A stretch of DNA of 64,000 nt from Flavivirga amylovorans (GCF_030540875.1 NZ_JAUOEM010000008.1:62001-126000), one strand, 5' to 3'; counted from the stretch's first letter, positions 36,099 through 44,093 are shown. Translations and numbers: made by a program. The notes: a model not told the origin generated them from the sequence alone.

Positions 36099-37115
36099 AT
36101 GGCAAAAATTAAATTAGAATACCTTTGGTTAGATGGTTATAAGCCAACTCAAAACTTGAGAAGTAAAACTAAGGTAGAAGAGCATGAAAACTTTAAAGGA
36201 ACATTAGAAGAAATAGGAAACTGGTCTTTTGATGGTTCATCAACACAACAAGCTGAAGGAGGATCTTCAGATTGTTTATTAAAACCTGTTGCGATATACC
36301 CAGATCCTGCTCGTATTAATGGATATTTAGTAATGACTGAAGTTTTAAATGCAGATGGAACACCGCATGAATCTAACGGAAGAGCTGGTATTGATGATGG
36401 CGATAATGATTTCTGGTTTGGATTTGAGCAAGAATACTTCATCATGGATACGCATACACAACTACCTTTAGGATTCCCAATTGGAGGATATCCTGGACCA
36501 CAAGGTATGTACTACTGCTCTGTTGGTGGAAAAAACACTCACGGTAGAGATTTTGTAGAAGAGCATGCTAATTTATGTATTGATGCTGGTTTAAACTTTG
36601 AAGGTATTAACCAAGAGGTAGCTAGTGGACAATGGGAATTCCAATTATTTGCTAAAGGAGCTAAAAAAGCTGGTGATGAAATTTGGATTGCTAGATATTT
36701 ACTAGACAGATTAACTGAAAAATACGGATACTATATTGATTATCATCCAAAACCAATAAAAGGCGACTGGAATGGTTCTGGTATGCACGCAAACTTCTCT
36801 AATACGACTTTAAGAACTTGTGGTTCTCAAGAAGTTTATGAGAAAATATGTGAAGCATTCAGACCTGTTACCAAAGAACATATTGAAGTATACGGTGAGT
36901 TTAACGACCAACGTTTAACTGGTTTACACGAAACAGCTTCTATTAATGATTTCTCTTATGGAATATCTGATAGAGGAGCATCTATTCGTATTCCTATTAT
37001 TACTGTAGAAAAAGGATGGAAAGGATGGTTAGAAGACAGAAGACCTGCTTCAAACGGAGATCCATACAAAATTGCTGGTAGAATTATTAAGACTGTTAAA
37101 TCCGCTAACGTCTAA
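36099..37115 (+). CDS. glnA: glutamine synthetase, short type II-like (eukaryotic-type)
   Basis: This 338-residue enzyme has the beta-grasp N-terminal domain (KLEYLWLDGYKPTQNLRSKT) and the catalytic domain with WSFDGSSTQQAEGGSSDCLL, FWFGFEQEYFIMD, GPQGMYYCSVGGKNTHGRDF and NGSGMHANFS. These are signatures of the type II (GSII) enzymes otherwise known from eukaryotes and some bacteria. It forms a decamer in characterised members. The gene is divergent from GSIII, and a perfect terminator follows, so it is monocistronic. Two glutamine synthetases side by side suggest that one serves a special role, perhaps under different nitrogen levels; this is inference. Confidence 0.95.
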   Translation: MAKIKLEYLWLDGYKPTQNLRSKTKVEEHENFKGTLEEIGNWSFDGSSTQQAEGGSSDCLLKPVAIYPDPARINGYLVMTEVLNADGTPHESNGRAGIDDGDNDFWFGFEQEYFIMDTHTQLPLGFPIGGYPGPQGMYYCSVGGKNTHGRDFVEEHANLCIDAGLNFEGINQEVASGQWEFQLFAKGAKKAGDEIWIARYLLDRLTEKYGYYIDYHPKPIKGDWNGSGMHANFSNTTLRTCGSQEVYEKICEAFRPVTKEHIEVYGEFNDQRLTGLHETASINDFSYGISDRGASIRIPIITVEKGWKGWLEDRRPASNGDPYKIAGRIIKTVKSANV

Positions 37116-37140
37116 TAATAACACTAGTTTTGTTCATAAT

Positions 37141-37176
37141 AAAAAAGGGCTTGCAAAATTTTGCAAGCCCTTTTTT
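37141..37176 (+). terminator. intrinsic terminator after glnA
   Basis: AAAAAAGGGCTTGCAAAA and its complement form a perfect uninterrupted palindrome ending in six T. The 160-bp element copy 2 is inserted 4 bases downstream. Confidence 0.93.
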
Positions 37177-37180
37177 ATAC

Positions 37181-37337
37181 GAACTCATTTAGACTTTTTG
37201 GATTTAAGCGAAAATTAGAAGTTTTTGCCTATGCTGAAGACTTTTTTGAGTTACATAGCAGAGCTACGGAAGGAAAAAAAACAAAAACAGAGCTGAAAAC
37301 AGCCATTTTTTAGCAAATTGAAAGTCTAAATGAGTTC
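37181..37337 (+). mobile_element. MITE-like element, copy 2
   Basis: This 157-bp copy has the terminal inverted repeats GAACTCATTTAGAC and GTCTAAATGAGTTC. It is flanked by a perfect 3-bp target duplication TAC (37178-37180 and 37338-37340). It is highly similar to copy 1, in the same orientation, with small deletions near the right end. It lies between the glnA terminator and the antiporter gene and breaks no gene. Confidence 0.92.
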
Positions 37338-37360
37338 TACGTTTAAATATACTTTGTACT

Positions 37361-38305
37361 CTATCCTCTGGTAAATATTAAAAACATAAAGGCACCATAA
37401 GCGAATACTAAAAAGAATCCTTTTGCCCTGCTGATTTGTAATTTTTTCGGCAAAAATATTATTGGTATTAAGATAAAGCTAAAACCCAACATCCAAAAAA
37501 TATCATGGGACAATATTTGAGGCTCAGTAACCGTAATAGGTTTTATTATAGCTGTTAGACCTAAAACCGACGCTATATTAAAAATATTAGAACCTATTAA
37601 ATTACCTAAAGAAATAGCCTTTTCTTGCTTTGCTGCAGCTATCACAGATGCTGCTAATTCTGGTACACTGGTACCTATCGCTATTAAAGAAACTCCTATA
37701 ACCGCTTCACTAACACCTAACGAACGTGCAATGTCTTTTGATCCTTCTACTAACCACTCACTTCCAAAATACAAGGCTGTTGCTCCTATGACTAACCAAA
37801 GAATTATTTTAAAATTAGAAACAACTGCTAAAGCATCATCAACATCTTCTACACTTATATCTTTTCTTCCTTTTTTAATCAATGTATATAAAAAGATAAT
37901 AAGACCTACAAATAAAATCCCGCCTTCTTTAGCTGTGAGAACATTATCATTTTTAAGAAAGTAATAGAGCACTATTGAGAAAACCATCATAACTGGCCAA
38001 TTAAGCTTATAAAATGACTTATCAACGGCTATAGTCCCTACCATAGCTGTAACACCTAGTACCAATCCGATATTTGCAATATTAGACCCTACAACATTGT
38101 TAATTGCTATAGCTGGCGATCCCGATAATGCTGCTTGTACACTCACTAATAGTTCTGGTGCCGAGGTTGCAAAAGATACTACCGTCATACCAATGACCAT
38201 TTTAGATATACTAAACTTAAATGACAAAGCTACAGATGAACGCACAAGAAACTCACCTCCTATTACTAATAATGTAAAACCAAGGATGACCCAAAGTATA
38301 CTCAT
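37361..38305 (-). CDS. calcium/sodium antiporter (CaCA family, YrbG-like)
   Basis: This 314-residue inner-membrane protein has about ten hydrophobic helices. It shows the two inverted alpha-repeats of the cation/Ca exchanger family: VSFATSAPELLVSVQAAL near residue 43 with NNVVGSNIANIGLVLG after it, and SLIAIGTSVPELAASVIAAA near 206 with GNLIGSNIFNIASVLG. The Glu residues in the PEL motifs bind cations. Members exchange Ca2+ for Na+ or H+. The gene is alone and reads towards the element copy 2. The start ATG at 38305 gives a normal N-terminal helix. Confidence in the family is high; ion preference is inferred. Confidence 0.94.
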   Translation of the reverse strand: MSILWVILGFTLLVIGGEFLVRSSVALSFKFSISKMVIGMTVVSFATSAPELLVSVQAALSGSPAIAINNVVGSNIANIGLVLGVTAMVGTIAVDKSFYKLNWPVMMVFSIVLYYFLKNDNVLTAKEGGILFVGLIIFLYTLIKKGRKDISVEDVDDALAVVSNFKIILWLVIGATALYFGSEWLVEGSKDIARSLGVSEAVIGVSLIAIGTSVPELAASVIAAAKQEKAISLGNLIGSNIFNIASVLGLTAIIKPITVTEPQILSHDIFWMLGFSFILIPIIFLPKKLQISRAKGFFLVFAYGAFMFLIFTRG

Positions 38306-38389
38306 AAAATATTTTTTTGCGAAGATAGTGTAAATGGTAGCGAAAAATTGAAAGTGAAAAGTGAAAAATTTTATTAAAAACTTTAAATA

Positions 38390-38443
38390 TAGTTAAATAA
38401 CTATTAATTTAGTTGTATAACTATAAAAATAGTTATAGATTTG
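38390..38443 (+). promoter_or_regulatory. tandem palindromic operators and promoter for the BlaI/M56 pair
   Basis: TAGTTAAATAACTA (38390-38403) and TAGTTGTATAACTA (38410-38423) are near-identical palindromes (TAGTT-N4-AACTA), spaced exactly 20 bp, two helical turns. A further half-site, TAGTTATAG, overlaps the -7 element TAGATTTG (38436-38443). They are well placed for repression by the BlaI-type protein encoded next. That assignment is inferred from position only. Confidence 0.55.
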
Positions 38444-38551
38444 TTTAGTACTTTGGTTAATAATAAAAATAAGTTGGAAAATCAAACTTAAAAAAGTAAC
38501 GCCAAAATTAGTAACAAGATTTCCTTATTTGAGGAAAAAATAGCGTAAACA

Positions 38552-38908
38552 ATGGAAAAACTAACAAATAAAGAGGAAGAGATCATGCACATAATATGGA
38601 AGCTGGAAAAAGCTTTTGTAAAAGATGTACTCGCTGAAATAAAAAATGACAAACCACATTATAATACACTTTCTACAATCATTAGGAATCTAGAAGATAA
38701 AGGCTACGTATCTTATAATGCTTATGGCAAAACTCATCAGTACTACCCCATTGTTAGTAAAGAGGTTTATAAGAAAAAGTATATGAATTTAGCCATAGAC
38801 CATTATTTTAACAACTCTTATAAAAATATGGTGTCATTTTTTGCCAAGGAAGAAAAAATTAGTGTAAAAGAGCTTAAAGAGATTATTGCACTCATTGAAA
38901 AAAAATAA
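38552..38908 (+). CDS. BlaI/MecI/CopY family transcriptional repressor
   Basis: This 118-residue winged-helix repressor starts MEKLTNKEEEIMHIIWKLEK. The recognition-helix region is KPHYNTLSTIIRNLEDKGYV, and the wing/turn is SYNAYGKTHQYYPIVSKEVY, as in MecI/BlaI. These repressors bind as dimers and are cut by a membrane M56 metallopeptidase on signal, releasing the operon. The M56 gene begins 6 bases after the stop, so the two form an operon. No beta-lactamase or other resistance gene is nearby; in Bacteroidota such pairs usually control unknown cell-envelope functions. Two palindromes upstream are likely its operators. Confidence 0.94.
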   Translation: MEKLTNKEEEIMHIIWKLEKAFVKDVLAEIKNDKPHYNTLSTIIRNLEDKGYVSYNAYGKTHQYYPIVSKEVYKKKYMNLAIDHYFNNSYKNMVSFFAKEEKISVKELKEIIALIEKK

Positions 38909-38914
38909 CTAACC

Positions 38915-40501
38915 ATGGAATATTTATTAAAAGTTAGTGCCGTTATTACTATTTTTTATATCGTTTACAAAGCTTTTTTGCAGCGCGATACTTTTTTCGA
39001 ATCGAATAGAGTGTTTCTTTTATCTGGCTTAATAAGTTCGTTTATTATTCCTTTTCTAGTAATTCCAATATATATTGAACAGGTTCCTACTTTTATATCA
39101 AATTATAATTTTGGAGATACTCCTGTTGAAAATGTAAAAAAGGCTTTTAATATTTTAGATTACTTGCCTACGGTTTATTTAGTAGGCCTTCTTATCTTTT
39201 CTATTCGTTTTATTATACAATTAGCTTCATTATATGTATTAATTTTAAAAGATAAAAATGTAAAACATGGTGATTTTAGATTTGTAAAAGTCAATACAAA
39301 TGTTTCCCCATTTTCTTTTTTTAACTGGATTGTTTACAATCCAAATCAATTTAATAAAACCGAGTTAGATCAAATTATTGCACACGAAAAAGTACATGTA
39401 AAACAATACCATTCTATAGATATATTATTTGCACAACTTTCTTGTATTGCACTCTGGTTCAATCCTTTTGTATGGTTATACAATAAAGATTTAAGACAAA
39501 ATCTAGAGTTTTTAGCCGACAATTCTGCTATAAACAAAACAAAAAGCAAGAAAGATTATCAATACACTTTACTTAAAACAAGCATGCCATCTCATCAAAT
39601 GGCCTTAAGTAATAATTTTTATAATTCATTAATCAAAAAACGAATCGTTATGTTACACAAATCAAAATCAAAAAAAATTAATCAGTTCAAATTTGCTATA
39701 GTAATTCCAATATTAACCCTGTTTTTAATGAGCTTTAATACAAAAGAAGTTTATATCAACAAAGCTAAAATTTCTGAAGACACTTTAAGTAATGATGTCA
39801 TCAAAATTGCAATTGCTAAAAAAGACACTGAAACCATCGTTATAACTAAAGATTTTACCGACACTAACTTAGATAACCTCATTAGTAAATTAAAAAAGAA
39901 AGATATTACAATTAAATTTAAAGGTGTTAAACGCAATAGCAGTGGGGAAATAATAGCGATAAAGATTAACGTTGAAACCAAACATTCTAATGCTAATTAT
40001 AATATTAACTCCAATGCTCCTATAAAACCAATAAAAATTACTTTTGATAAAAAGAGGGAAAATATATCTATAGGAAATGTATCGAAAAATCAGAAATATG
40101 TCGTTTATAATAAAAAAGGAAAACCCAAAACACATAAATCTCATGATAATGATGAAATCGAAATAGAACATGAAATTGAAATAGTAGATGAAGACGAAGT
40201 AGAACATGAAACAGAGCATGAAGTTGAAACAGAACAAATCGTTGAAGAAAATAAAATAATCTTAAGTCATGATGCCTTAAAGAATAAAACAAAAACCACT
40301 AACAAAATGGCGATTTATAATAGCGAAGGTAAAAGCCCAATATACATTGTAAATGGTAAAGAAGTTAAAAAATTAGATTTTGAGGAATTAGACCATGATG
40401 ATATTAAAAATATAAATGTTATAAAAGGAGATGTAGCTATTGAAAAATATGGAGAAAAAGGTAAAAATGGCGTTATAAAAATTATTACTAAAAAAGAATA
40501 A
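38915..40501 (+). CDS. M56 family (BlaR1-like) membrane metallopeptidase with C-terminal plug-like domain
   Basis: This 528-residue protein has an N-terminal block of about three to four transmembrane helices and the M56 zinc site IIAHEKVHVKQYHSIDILFA (HExxH). The second part of the site, LEFLADNSAINK, follows with its Glu, and another helix, FAIVIPILTLFLMSF, lies near 255-275. The periplasmic C-terminal part has no penicillin-binding sensor domain. It contains a long Glu/His-rich stretch (about residues 410-450) and ends in SPIYIVNGKEVKKLDFEELD and YGEKGKNGVIKIITKKE, which resemble the plug domain of TonB-dependent receptors. Partner: the BlaI-type repressor. The signal sensed is unknown. 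Confidence 0.9.
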   Translation: MEYLLKVSAVITIFYIVYKAFLQRDTFFESNRVFLLSGLISSFIIPFLVIPIYIEQVPTFISNYNFGDTPVENVKKAFNILDYLPTVYLVGLLIFSIRFIIQLASLYVLILKDKNVKHGDFRFVKVNTNVSPFSFFNWIVYNPNQFNKTELDQIIAHEKVHVKQYHSIDILFAQLSCIALWFNPFVWLYNKDLRQNLEFLADNSAINKTKSKKDYQYTLLKTSMPSHQMALSNNFYNSLIKKRIVMLHKSKSKKINQFKFAIVIPILTLFLMSFNTKEVYINKAKISEDTLSNDVIKIAIAKKDTETIVITKDFTDTNLDNLISKLKKKDITIKFKGVKRNSSGEIIAIKINVETKHSNANYNINSNAPIKPIKITFDKKRENISIGNVSKNQKYVVYNKKGKPKTHKSHDNDEIEIEHEIEIVDEDEVEHETEHEVETEQIVEENKIILSHDALKNKTKTTNKMAIYNSEGKSPIYIVNGKEVKKLDFEELDHDDIKNINVIKGDVAIEKYGEKGKNGVIKIITKKE

Positions 40502-40530
40502 AATAATCATAGCAAATGATATGATTTTAA

Positions 40531-40557
40531 GACACTCGATATTGAGTGTCTTTTTTT
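40531..40557 (+). terminator. intrinsic terminator after the BlaI/M56 operon
   Basis: GACACTC and GAGTGTC form a 7-bp stem with a GATATT loop, followed by seven T. Confidence 0.9.
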
Positions 40558-40878
40558 ATGTTTTATAATTAAAAAAAGATGAAATTGATAAAAAACATCT
40601 TTTTTAAAGCAAATTCCCTCTAGACAATTGAAAAAACACTCAAAACACCTCTACAATTGTTAAATATTAAAACAAAAAATACGAATATTAATTACATAAT
40701 ATAACTTTCATATAGGAAGTCACTTAAACATGGTAATCAATTCCATTTTATCACTTACAAATTTATATTTAATTTCATCGATTTTCATTAAAACGTTTGG
40801 TAAACATATGGGTAAATATATATCTTCAGTAAACATTGATACAAATAGTCTATTTAATAACCCTTAAAACCTGAAAAT
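40558..40878. other. AT-rich intergenic DNA without a recognised gene
   Basis: Nothing convincing is seen in these 321 bases: no ORF with plausible composition, no strong hairpin and no repeat that recurs in the window. Confidence 0.4.
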
Positions 40879-40938
40879 ATGATCACACTTGCCAAACTTA
40901 TAATGGATGTAATATTAATTATTATCTCAATTATATAA
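40879..40938 (+). CDS. candidate 19-aa hydrophobic peptide
   Basis: ATG at 40879 opens MITLAKLIMDVILIIISII, a single amphipathic-to-hydrophobic helix, followed 12 bases after the stop by a perfect hairpin. The layout resembles the 28-aa hydrophobic ORF at 4167 and small type I toxin-like or membrane-regulatory peptides. No antisense RNA was identified. So short an ORF may occur by chance in AT-rich DNA. Confidence 0.3.
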   Translation: MITLAKLIMDVILIIISII

Positions 40939-40950
40939 ATTTCACTAAAT

Positions 40951-40978
40951 GTAAAACTTAGTCTAGAATAAGTTTTAC
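40951..40978 (+). terminator. hairpin between two tiny ORFs
   Basis: GTAAAACTTA and TAAGTTTTAC form a perfect 10-bp stem with a GTCTAGAA loop, followed by TATTTTTA. It could end transcription of the 19-aa ORF or act as a leader hairpin of the 50-aa gene that starts 12 bases later. Confidence 0.6.
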
Positions 40979-40990
40979 TATTTTTATAAA

Positions 40991-41143
40991 ATGCAAAAGC
41001 AAGTATTTAAATTTTTAGCGAAGGTTAATAAAATAGTTTTACCAAGTTATTCAAAACAACGATTAGACTTAGCAAAAGCGAATAAGCTACAAATGGCAAT
41101 TATTGGCTGGAGATGGTTTATTACTAAAAATGCTTTGGATTAA
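40991..41143 (+). CDS. conserved-looking 50-aa flavobacterial small protein
   Basis: ATG at 40991 opens 50 codons: MQKQVFKFLAKVNKIVLPSY then SKQRLDLAKANKLQMAIIGW and RWFITKNALD. I recall closely similar short proteins (xxxFFKFLAKxNKxxLPSxSKxxLDLxKAxKxQxAIIGWRYxVTxNALD) in many flavobacterial genomes, often labelled SsrA-binding protein although they are unrelated to SmpB. It is basic, with a short hydrophobic centre, and its function is unknown. It follows the hairpin at 40951 and is otherwise isolated. The pattern match is from memory and should be checked by search. Confidence 0.7.
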   Translation: MQKQVFKFLAKVNKIVLPSYSKQRLDLAKANKLQMAIIGWRWFITKNALD

Positions 41144-41574
41144 TTTAATTTTAAAATTAATCCAATCGGCATAAGGTAACTAGAGGATCTTTTATTCTAT
41201 TCTTATGGCTCATAAAATTTTAACTTAAAATCTGTGGATATAAAAATTCATTCAAATCTTACATACGTTTATAAAACTTAAAAACTACAAATATTATATT
41301 CATATAAAGAAATCATCAGAAACATAATTAATAAAATACAAAACCTTGTAAATCAATTTTTGTGCAAAGTTTTTTATTCAAATAAATTTTTGTGCCGATT
41401 ATTACGGATCCAGTACACAAAAACACCATCGATATAGCGAAAACATGTTATAAAATACCAAAACTGTAGATTGCATATTTAACACAATATCTACTATACC
41501 AAGAACAGCATTAATAGTTTTTTTATCCATGGTAATAGACTTTTTTATTCACGCTACAATCAAAGCTACATTAT
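41144..41574. other. intergenic DNA upstream of the XRE-S24 gene
   Basis: A minus-strand opening of 42 codons (41402-41530) has no supporting features and I do not call it. No repeat shared with the rest of the window is seen. The right end carries the promoter of the XRE-S24 gene. Confidence 0.35.
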
Positions 41575-41597
41575 TAAGCATTTATTGCTTATATTTG
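41575..41597 (+). promoter_or_regulatory. promoter with overlapping palindrome for the XRE-S24 gene
   Basis: TAAGCATTTATTGCTTA (41575-41591; TAAGC-N7-GCTTA) overlaps the -7 element TATATTTG (41590-41597). The ATG at 41605 is only 8 bases from the -7 element, so the mRNA would be almost leaderless. The palindrome is a good candidate for autoregulation by the repressor it precedes. Confidence 0.55.
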
Positions 41598-41604
41598 TAG
41601 CATC

Positions 41605-42372
41605 ATGAAAATAATATCAAAAAACATTCGGCATTTAAGACATTTAAAGGAACTTACTCAAGAAAATCTGGCAGATAACCTACAAGTACCTCGTTCGCGT
41701 ATTAGCTCTTATGAAGAAGGACGCTCTGCTCCTACTATTGAGATGCTTATTTTAATTTCAGATTATTTTAAATTACCCATTGATATTTTATTACGTAACG
41801 ACTTAACAAAAGCTACGGATACATCTTTTATTGAAGTTGGTAACCAACGAGTCTTGTTTCCTATTACTGTAGATAACGATAATAATAACTTAATAGAAGT
41901 GGTTCCTATAAAAGCATCTGCTGGGTATTTAGCTGGTTATGATGACCCAGAGTATATTGAACATTTAGAGAAAATTAAGCTTCCATTTTTACCCACAGGA
42001 AAACATAGAGCCTTTCCTATAAAAGGAGATTCTATGTTACCCATGAAAAGTGGCTCTTATGTTGTTGGCCGTTTTATTGAAGATAGAAATGATATAAAAA
42101 GTGGAAAAACCTACATATTGGTAACTCTTAATGATGGTATGGTTTATAAAAGAGTGATAAATAACATAGAGCTTAATAATTCGCTACTCTTAATATCTGA
42201 TAATAAAATGTATCATGACTTTAGTGTCCCTATGAATGAAGTTCTTGAAATTTGGGAGTTTACTTGTAGTATCAATACTCAGGAATATGATGAACATGAA
42301 CTAAAAATAAGCAGTATTATTAATATGTTTAACGATTTAGGGGTTGAATTAAAAGCTTTAGAAAAACGGTAA
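41605..42372 (+). CDS. XRE family regulator with S24/LexA-like peptidase domain
   Basis: This 255-residue protein combines an N-terminal Cro/CI helix-turn-helix (residues 5-60, NIRHLRHLKELTQENLADNL and VPRSRISSYEEGRSAPTIEM) with a C-terminal S24 domain. The latter shows FPIKGDSMLPMKSGSYVVGR, carrying the serine nucleophile, and VYKRVINNIELNNSLLLISD, carrying the lysine base. Such repressors undergo RecA-stimulated self-cleavage or act as non-cleaved relatives; I do not see a clear Ala-Gly cleavage site with certainty, though KASAGYLAGY before the domain is a candidate. A palindrome overlaps its promoter. A nuclease gene follows 2 bases after its stop. Confidence 0.9.
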   Translation: MKIISKNIRHLRHLKELTQENLADNLQVPRSRISSYEEGRSAPTIEMLILISDYFKLPIDILLRNDLTKATDTSFIEVGNQRVLFPITVDNDNNNLIEVVPIKASAGYLAGYDDPEYIEHLEKIKLPFLPTGKHRAFPIKGDSMLPMKSGSYVVGRFIEDRNDIKSGKTYILVTLNDGMVYKRVINNIELNNSLLLISDNKMYHDFSVPMNEVLEIWEFTCSINTQEYDEHELKISSIINMFNDLGVELKALEKR

Positions 42373-42374
42373 TA

Positions 42375-43706
42375 ATGTACACCATAATAGATGTTGAAAC
42401 GACAGGCGAAGGAAATAAAATCACAGAAATTTCTATTTTTAAATATGATGGCACACAAATTATTGATGAATTTACATCCTTAGTCAACCCCGAAATTTCT
42501 ATTCCAGTTTATATTACTACTTTAACAGGTATTGATAATGCCATGGTAGCAAATGCTCCAACATTTTCTGAGATTGCAGAAGATATTTTAGCCATTACAG
42601 AAGATACTATTTTTGTTGCTCATAGCGTGAATTTTGATTATAACATAATACGCAATGAGTTTAAAAACATTGATCTTGATTTTAGAAGAAAAAAATTATG
42701 TACAGTAAGACTCTCTAGAAAACTAATTCCTGGACACAAATCCTATAGCTTAGGAAAAATCTGCAAGGCACTAAATATAGATATAAACGGAAGGCACAGA
42801 GCTCGAGGCGATGCCAAAGCTACCGTTATACTTTTCAAAAAATTATTAGATGCCGAAAATGCTGAAAACGTATTCAACGATTTTCTTAAAAAATCATCAA
42901 AAGAAGCCACACTACCTCCCCATTTACCAAGCTCTGTTTTTAATGATATTCCCAGCAAAGCAGGTATTTATTATTTTAAGAATAAAAAAGGCAAAGTCAT
43001 TTATGTTGGAAAGGCAAAAGACTTAAAAAAACGCGTCCTAGGTCATTTTTACAACAAGACCGAAAAGGAACTGAATTTATGTCGAGAAACCGCTGACATC
43101 GATTTTGAATTATCTGGTAGTGAGCTTATCGCTCTTCTTATGGAAGATGCCGCTATAAAACAATACTTTCCAGAATATAATCAAGCGTCCAAAAGAAACA
43201 CAAAAGCTTATGGTATTACTATGTTCGAGGACAGAAACGGCATCATTCATTTAGCTTATAATACTTTAAAAGCAACACCAAACCCATTATTCATATTTTA
43301 TAATATAACAGATTGCAGACAATTTTTAGAACGCCTCTGTACTCAATTTGAATTATGCCCCAAATACTGTCATTTGCAAGAAGGTGTCTCTCATTGTTCA
43401 CATTACAAAATTAAAACTTGTCATGGTATTTGTATTGAAAATGAGCCTAGTTACAAATACAATGAACGTGTTTTAAATGGTATAAAGCATACGCTTGAGA
43501 AATCTAAAAACTTAGTTATCAAAGAAAAAGGACGCCATTCTGAAGAAGAAGCATTTGTTCTTATCGAAAATAATGTTTATTTAGGTTATGGTTTTATTAA
43601 TAAATCAGAACAAGTAACCACACGTGAAACTTTAAAAAGTTATTTGATTCCCCAAAAAGATAATATAGATGTACAGAAAATATTGAAGAGAATTTCATTC
43701 AATTGA
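42375..43706 (+). CDS. DnaQ-like 3'-5' exonuclease fused to a UvrC-type GIY-YIG nuclease
   Basis: Residues 1-165 form a DEDDh exonuclease: YTIIDVETTGEGNKITEISI (Exo I), AHSVNFDYNIIRNEF (Exo II) and HRARGDAKATVILFKKL (Exo III). Residues about 190-280 form a GIY-YIG domain, AGIYYFKNKKGKVIYVGKAK then DLKKRVLGHFYNK, ending with the metal-binding Glu region ALLMEDAAIKQYFPEYNQ. A Cys-rich segment follows (LCPKYCHLQEGVSHCSHYKI). This is the Cho/UvrC-like nuclease layout seen across bacteria. It starts 2 bases after the XRE-S24 gene, in one operon, which suggests DNA-damage control. The role is inferred from the domains. Confidence 0.92.
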   Translation: MYTIIDVETTGEGNKITEISIFKYDGTQIIDEFTSLVNPEISIPVYITTLTGIDNAMVANAPTFSEIAEDILAITEDTIFVAHSVNFDYNIIRNEFKNIDLDFRRKKLCTVRLSRKLIPGHKSYSLGKICKALNIDINGRHRARGDAKATVILFKKLLDAENAENVFNDFLKKSSKEATLPPHLPSSVFNDIPSKAGIYYFKNKKGKVIYVGKAKDLKKRVLGHFYNKTEKELNLCRETADIDFELSGSELIALLMEDAAIKQYFPEYNQASKRNTKAYGITMFEDRNGIIHLAYNTLKATPNPLFIFYNITDCRQFLERLCTQFELCPKYCHLQEGVSHCSHYKIKTCHGICIENEPSYKYNERVLNGIKHTLEKSKNLVIKEKGRHSEEEAFVLIENNVYLGYGFINKSEQVTTRETLKSYLIPQKDNIDVQKILKRISFN

Positions 43707-43786
43707 TAAGTCATAAATGATTTTTTTAAATAATTATATAACGAAAGAGTAACATAAAATGAATTTTAATGAACTTAACTGAAAAC

Positions 43787-43823
43787 AAAAACTCCACAGT
43801 TTAGATAAACTGTGGAGTTTTTA
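43787..43823 (+). terminator. intrinsic terminator after the exonuclease/GIY-YIG gene
   Basis: ACTCCACAGTTTA and TAAACTGTGGAGT form a 13-bp stem with a short loop and flanking A and T runs, usable on both strands. Confidence 0.9.
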
Positions 43824-43905
43824 ATTAAATAGAACTTATTTTGTGACCTCGACAGGACTTTCAAAGAACATCCTGACAAAGCTCCGCTTTGAAAATAGTA
43901 CAAAC

Positions 43906-43936
43906 AAAAAAACGCTCAAGCAAGCTTGGCGTTTTT
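43906..43936 (-). terminator. terminator downstream of tRNA-Arg
   Basis: On the minus strand AACGC(C)AAGC and GCTTGAGCGTT form a stem with a small bulge, ending in a run of T. It lies 22 bases beyond the 3' end of the tRNA gene. Confidence 0.75.
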
Positions 43937-43957
43937 CTTAATTGAACTATTTATTCG

Positions 43958-44031
43958 TGACCACGGCAGGATTCAAACCTGCAACCTCTTGAGCCGTAAT
44001 CAAGTGCGCTATTCAGTTGCGCCACGTGGCC
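43958..44031 (-). tRNA. tRNA-Arg (anticodon ACG)
   Basis: The 74-nt minus-strand sequence folds as a complete cloverleaf. The acceptor is GGCCACG/CGTGGTC (with one G-U pair), the D-arm GCGC/GCGC with loop AACTGAATA, and the anticodon arm CTTGA/TCAAG with loop TTACGGC (anticodon ACG). The T-arm is GCAGG/CCTGC with loop TTTGAAT, close to the usual TTCGAAT. Discriminator base is A and the CCA tail is not encoded. ACG reads CGN arginine codons after modification to inosine. A terminator follows. Confidence 0.95.
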
Positions 44032-44093
44032 TTTTTTGTGGCTGCAAATATAGTATTTTTATTAAAACATCACCAAATTTTTATTCCAAATTT

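Noticed and set aside
39890-40292. Openings of 74-115 codons on the minus strand within the M56 gene
   Set aside because: They are shadows of the Glu/His-rich coding stretch, producing Phe/Tyr-rich low-complexity peptides.
38552-40501. Beta-lactam resistance locus
   Set aside because: The BlaI/M56 pair has no lactamase or penicillin-binding gene beside it and the sensor lacks a penicillin-binding domain.
41402-41530. 42-codon minus-strand opening
   Set aside because: Composition is ordinary for AT-rich noncoding DNA and no start context or homology is recalled.
41605-43706. Prophage or phage-defence island
   Set aside because: Only the repressor-nuclease pair is present, with no integrase, structural genes or defence effectors.
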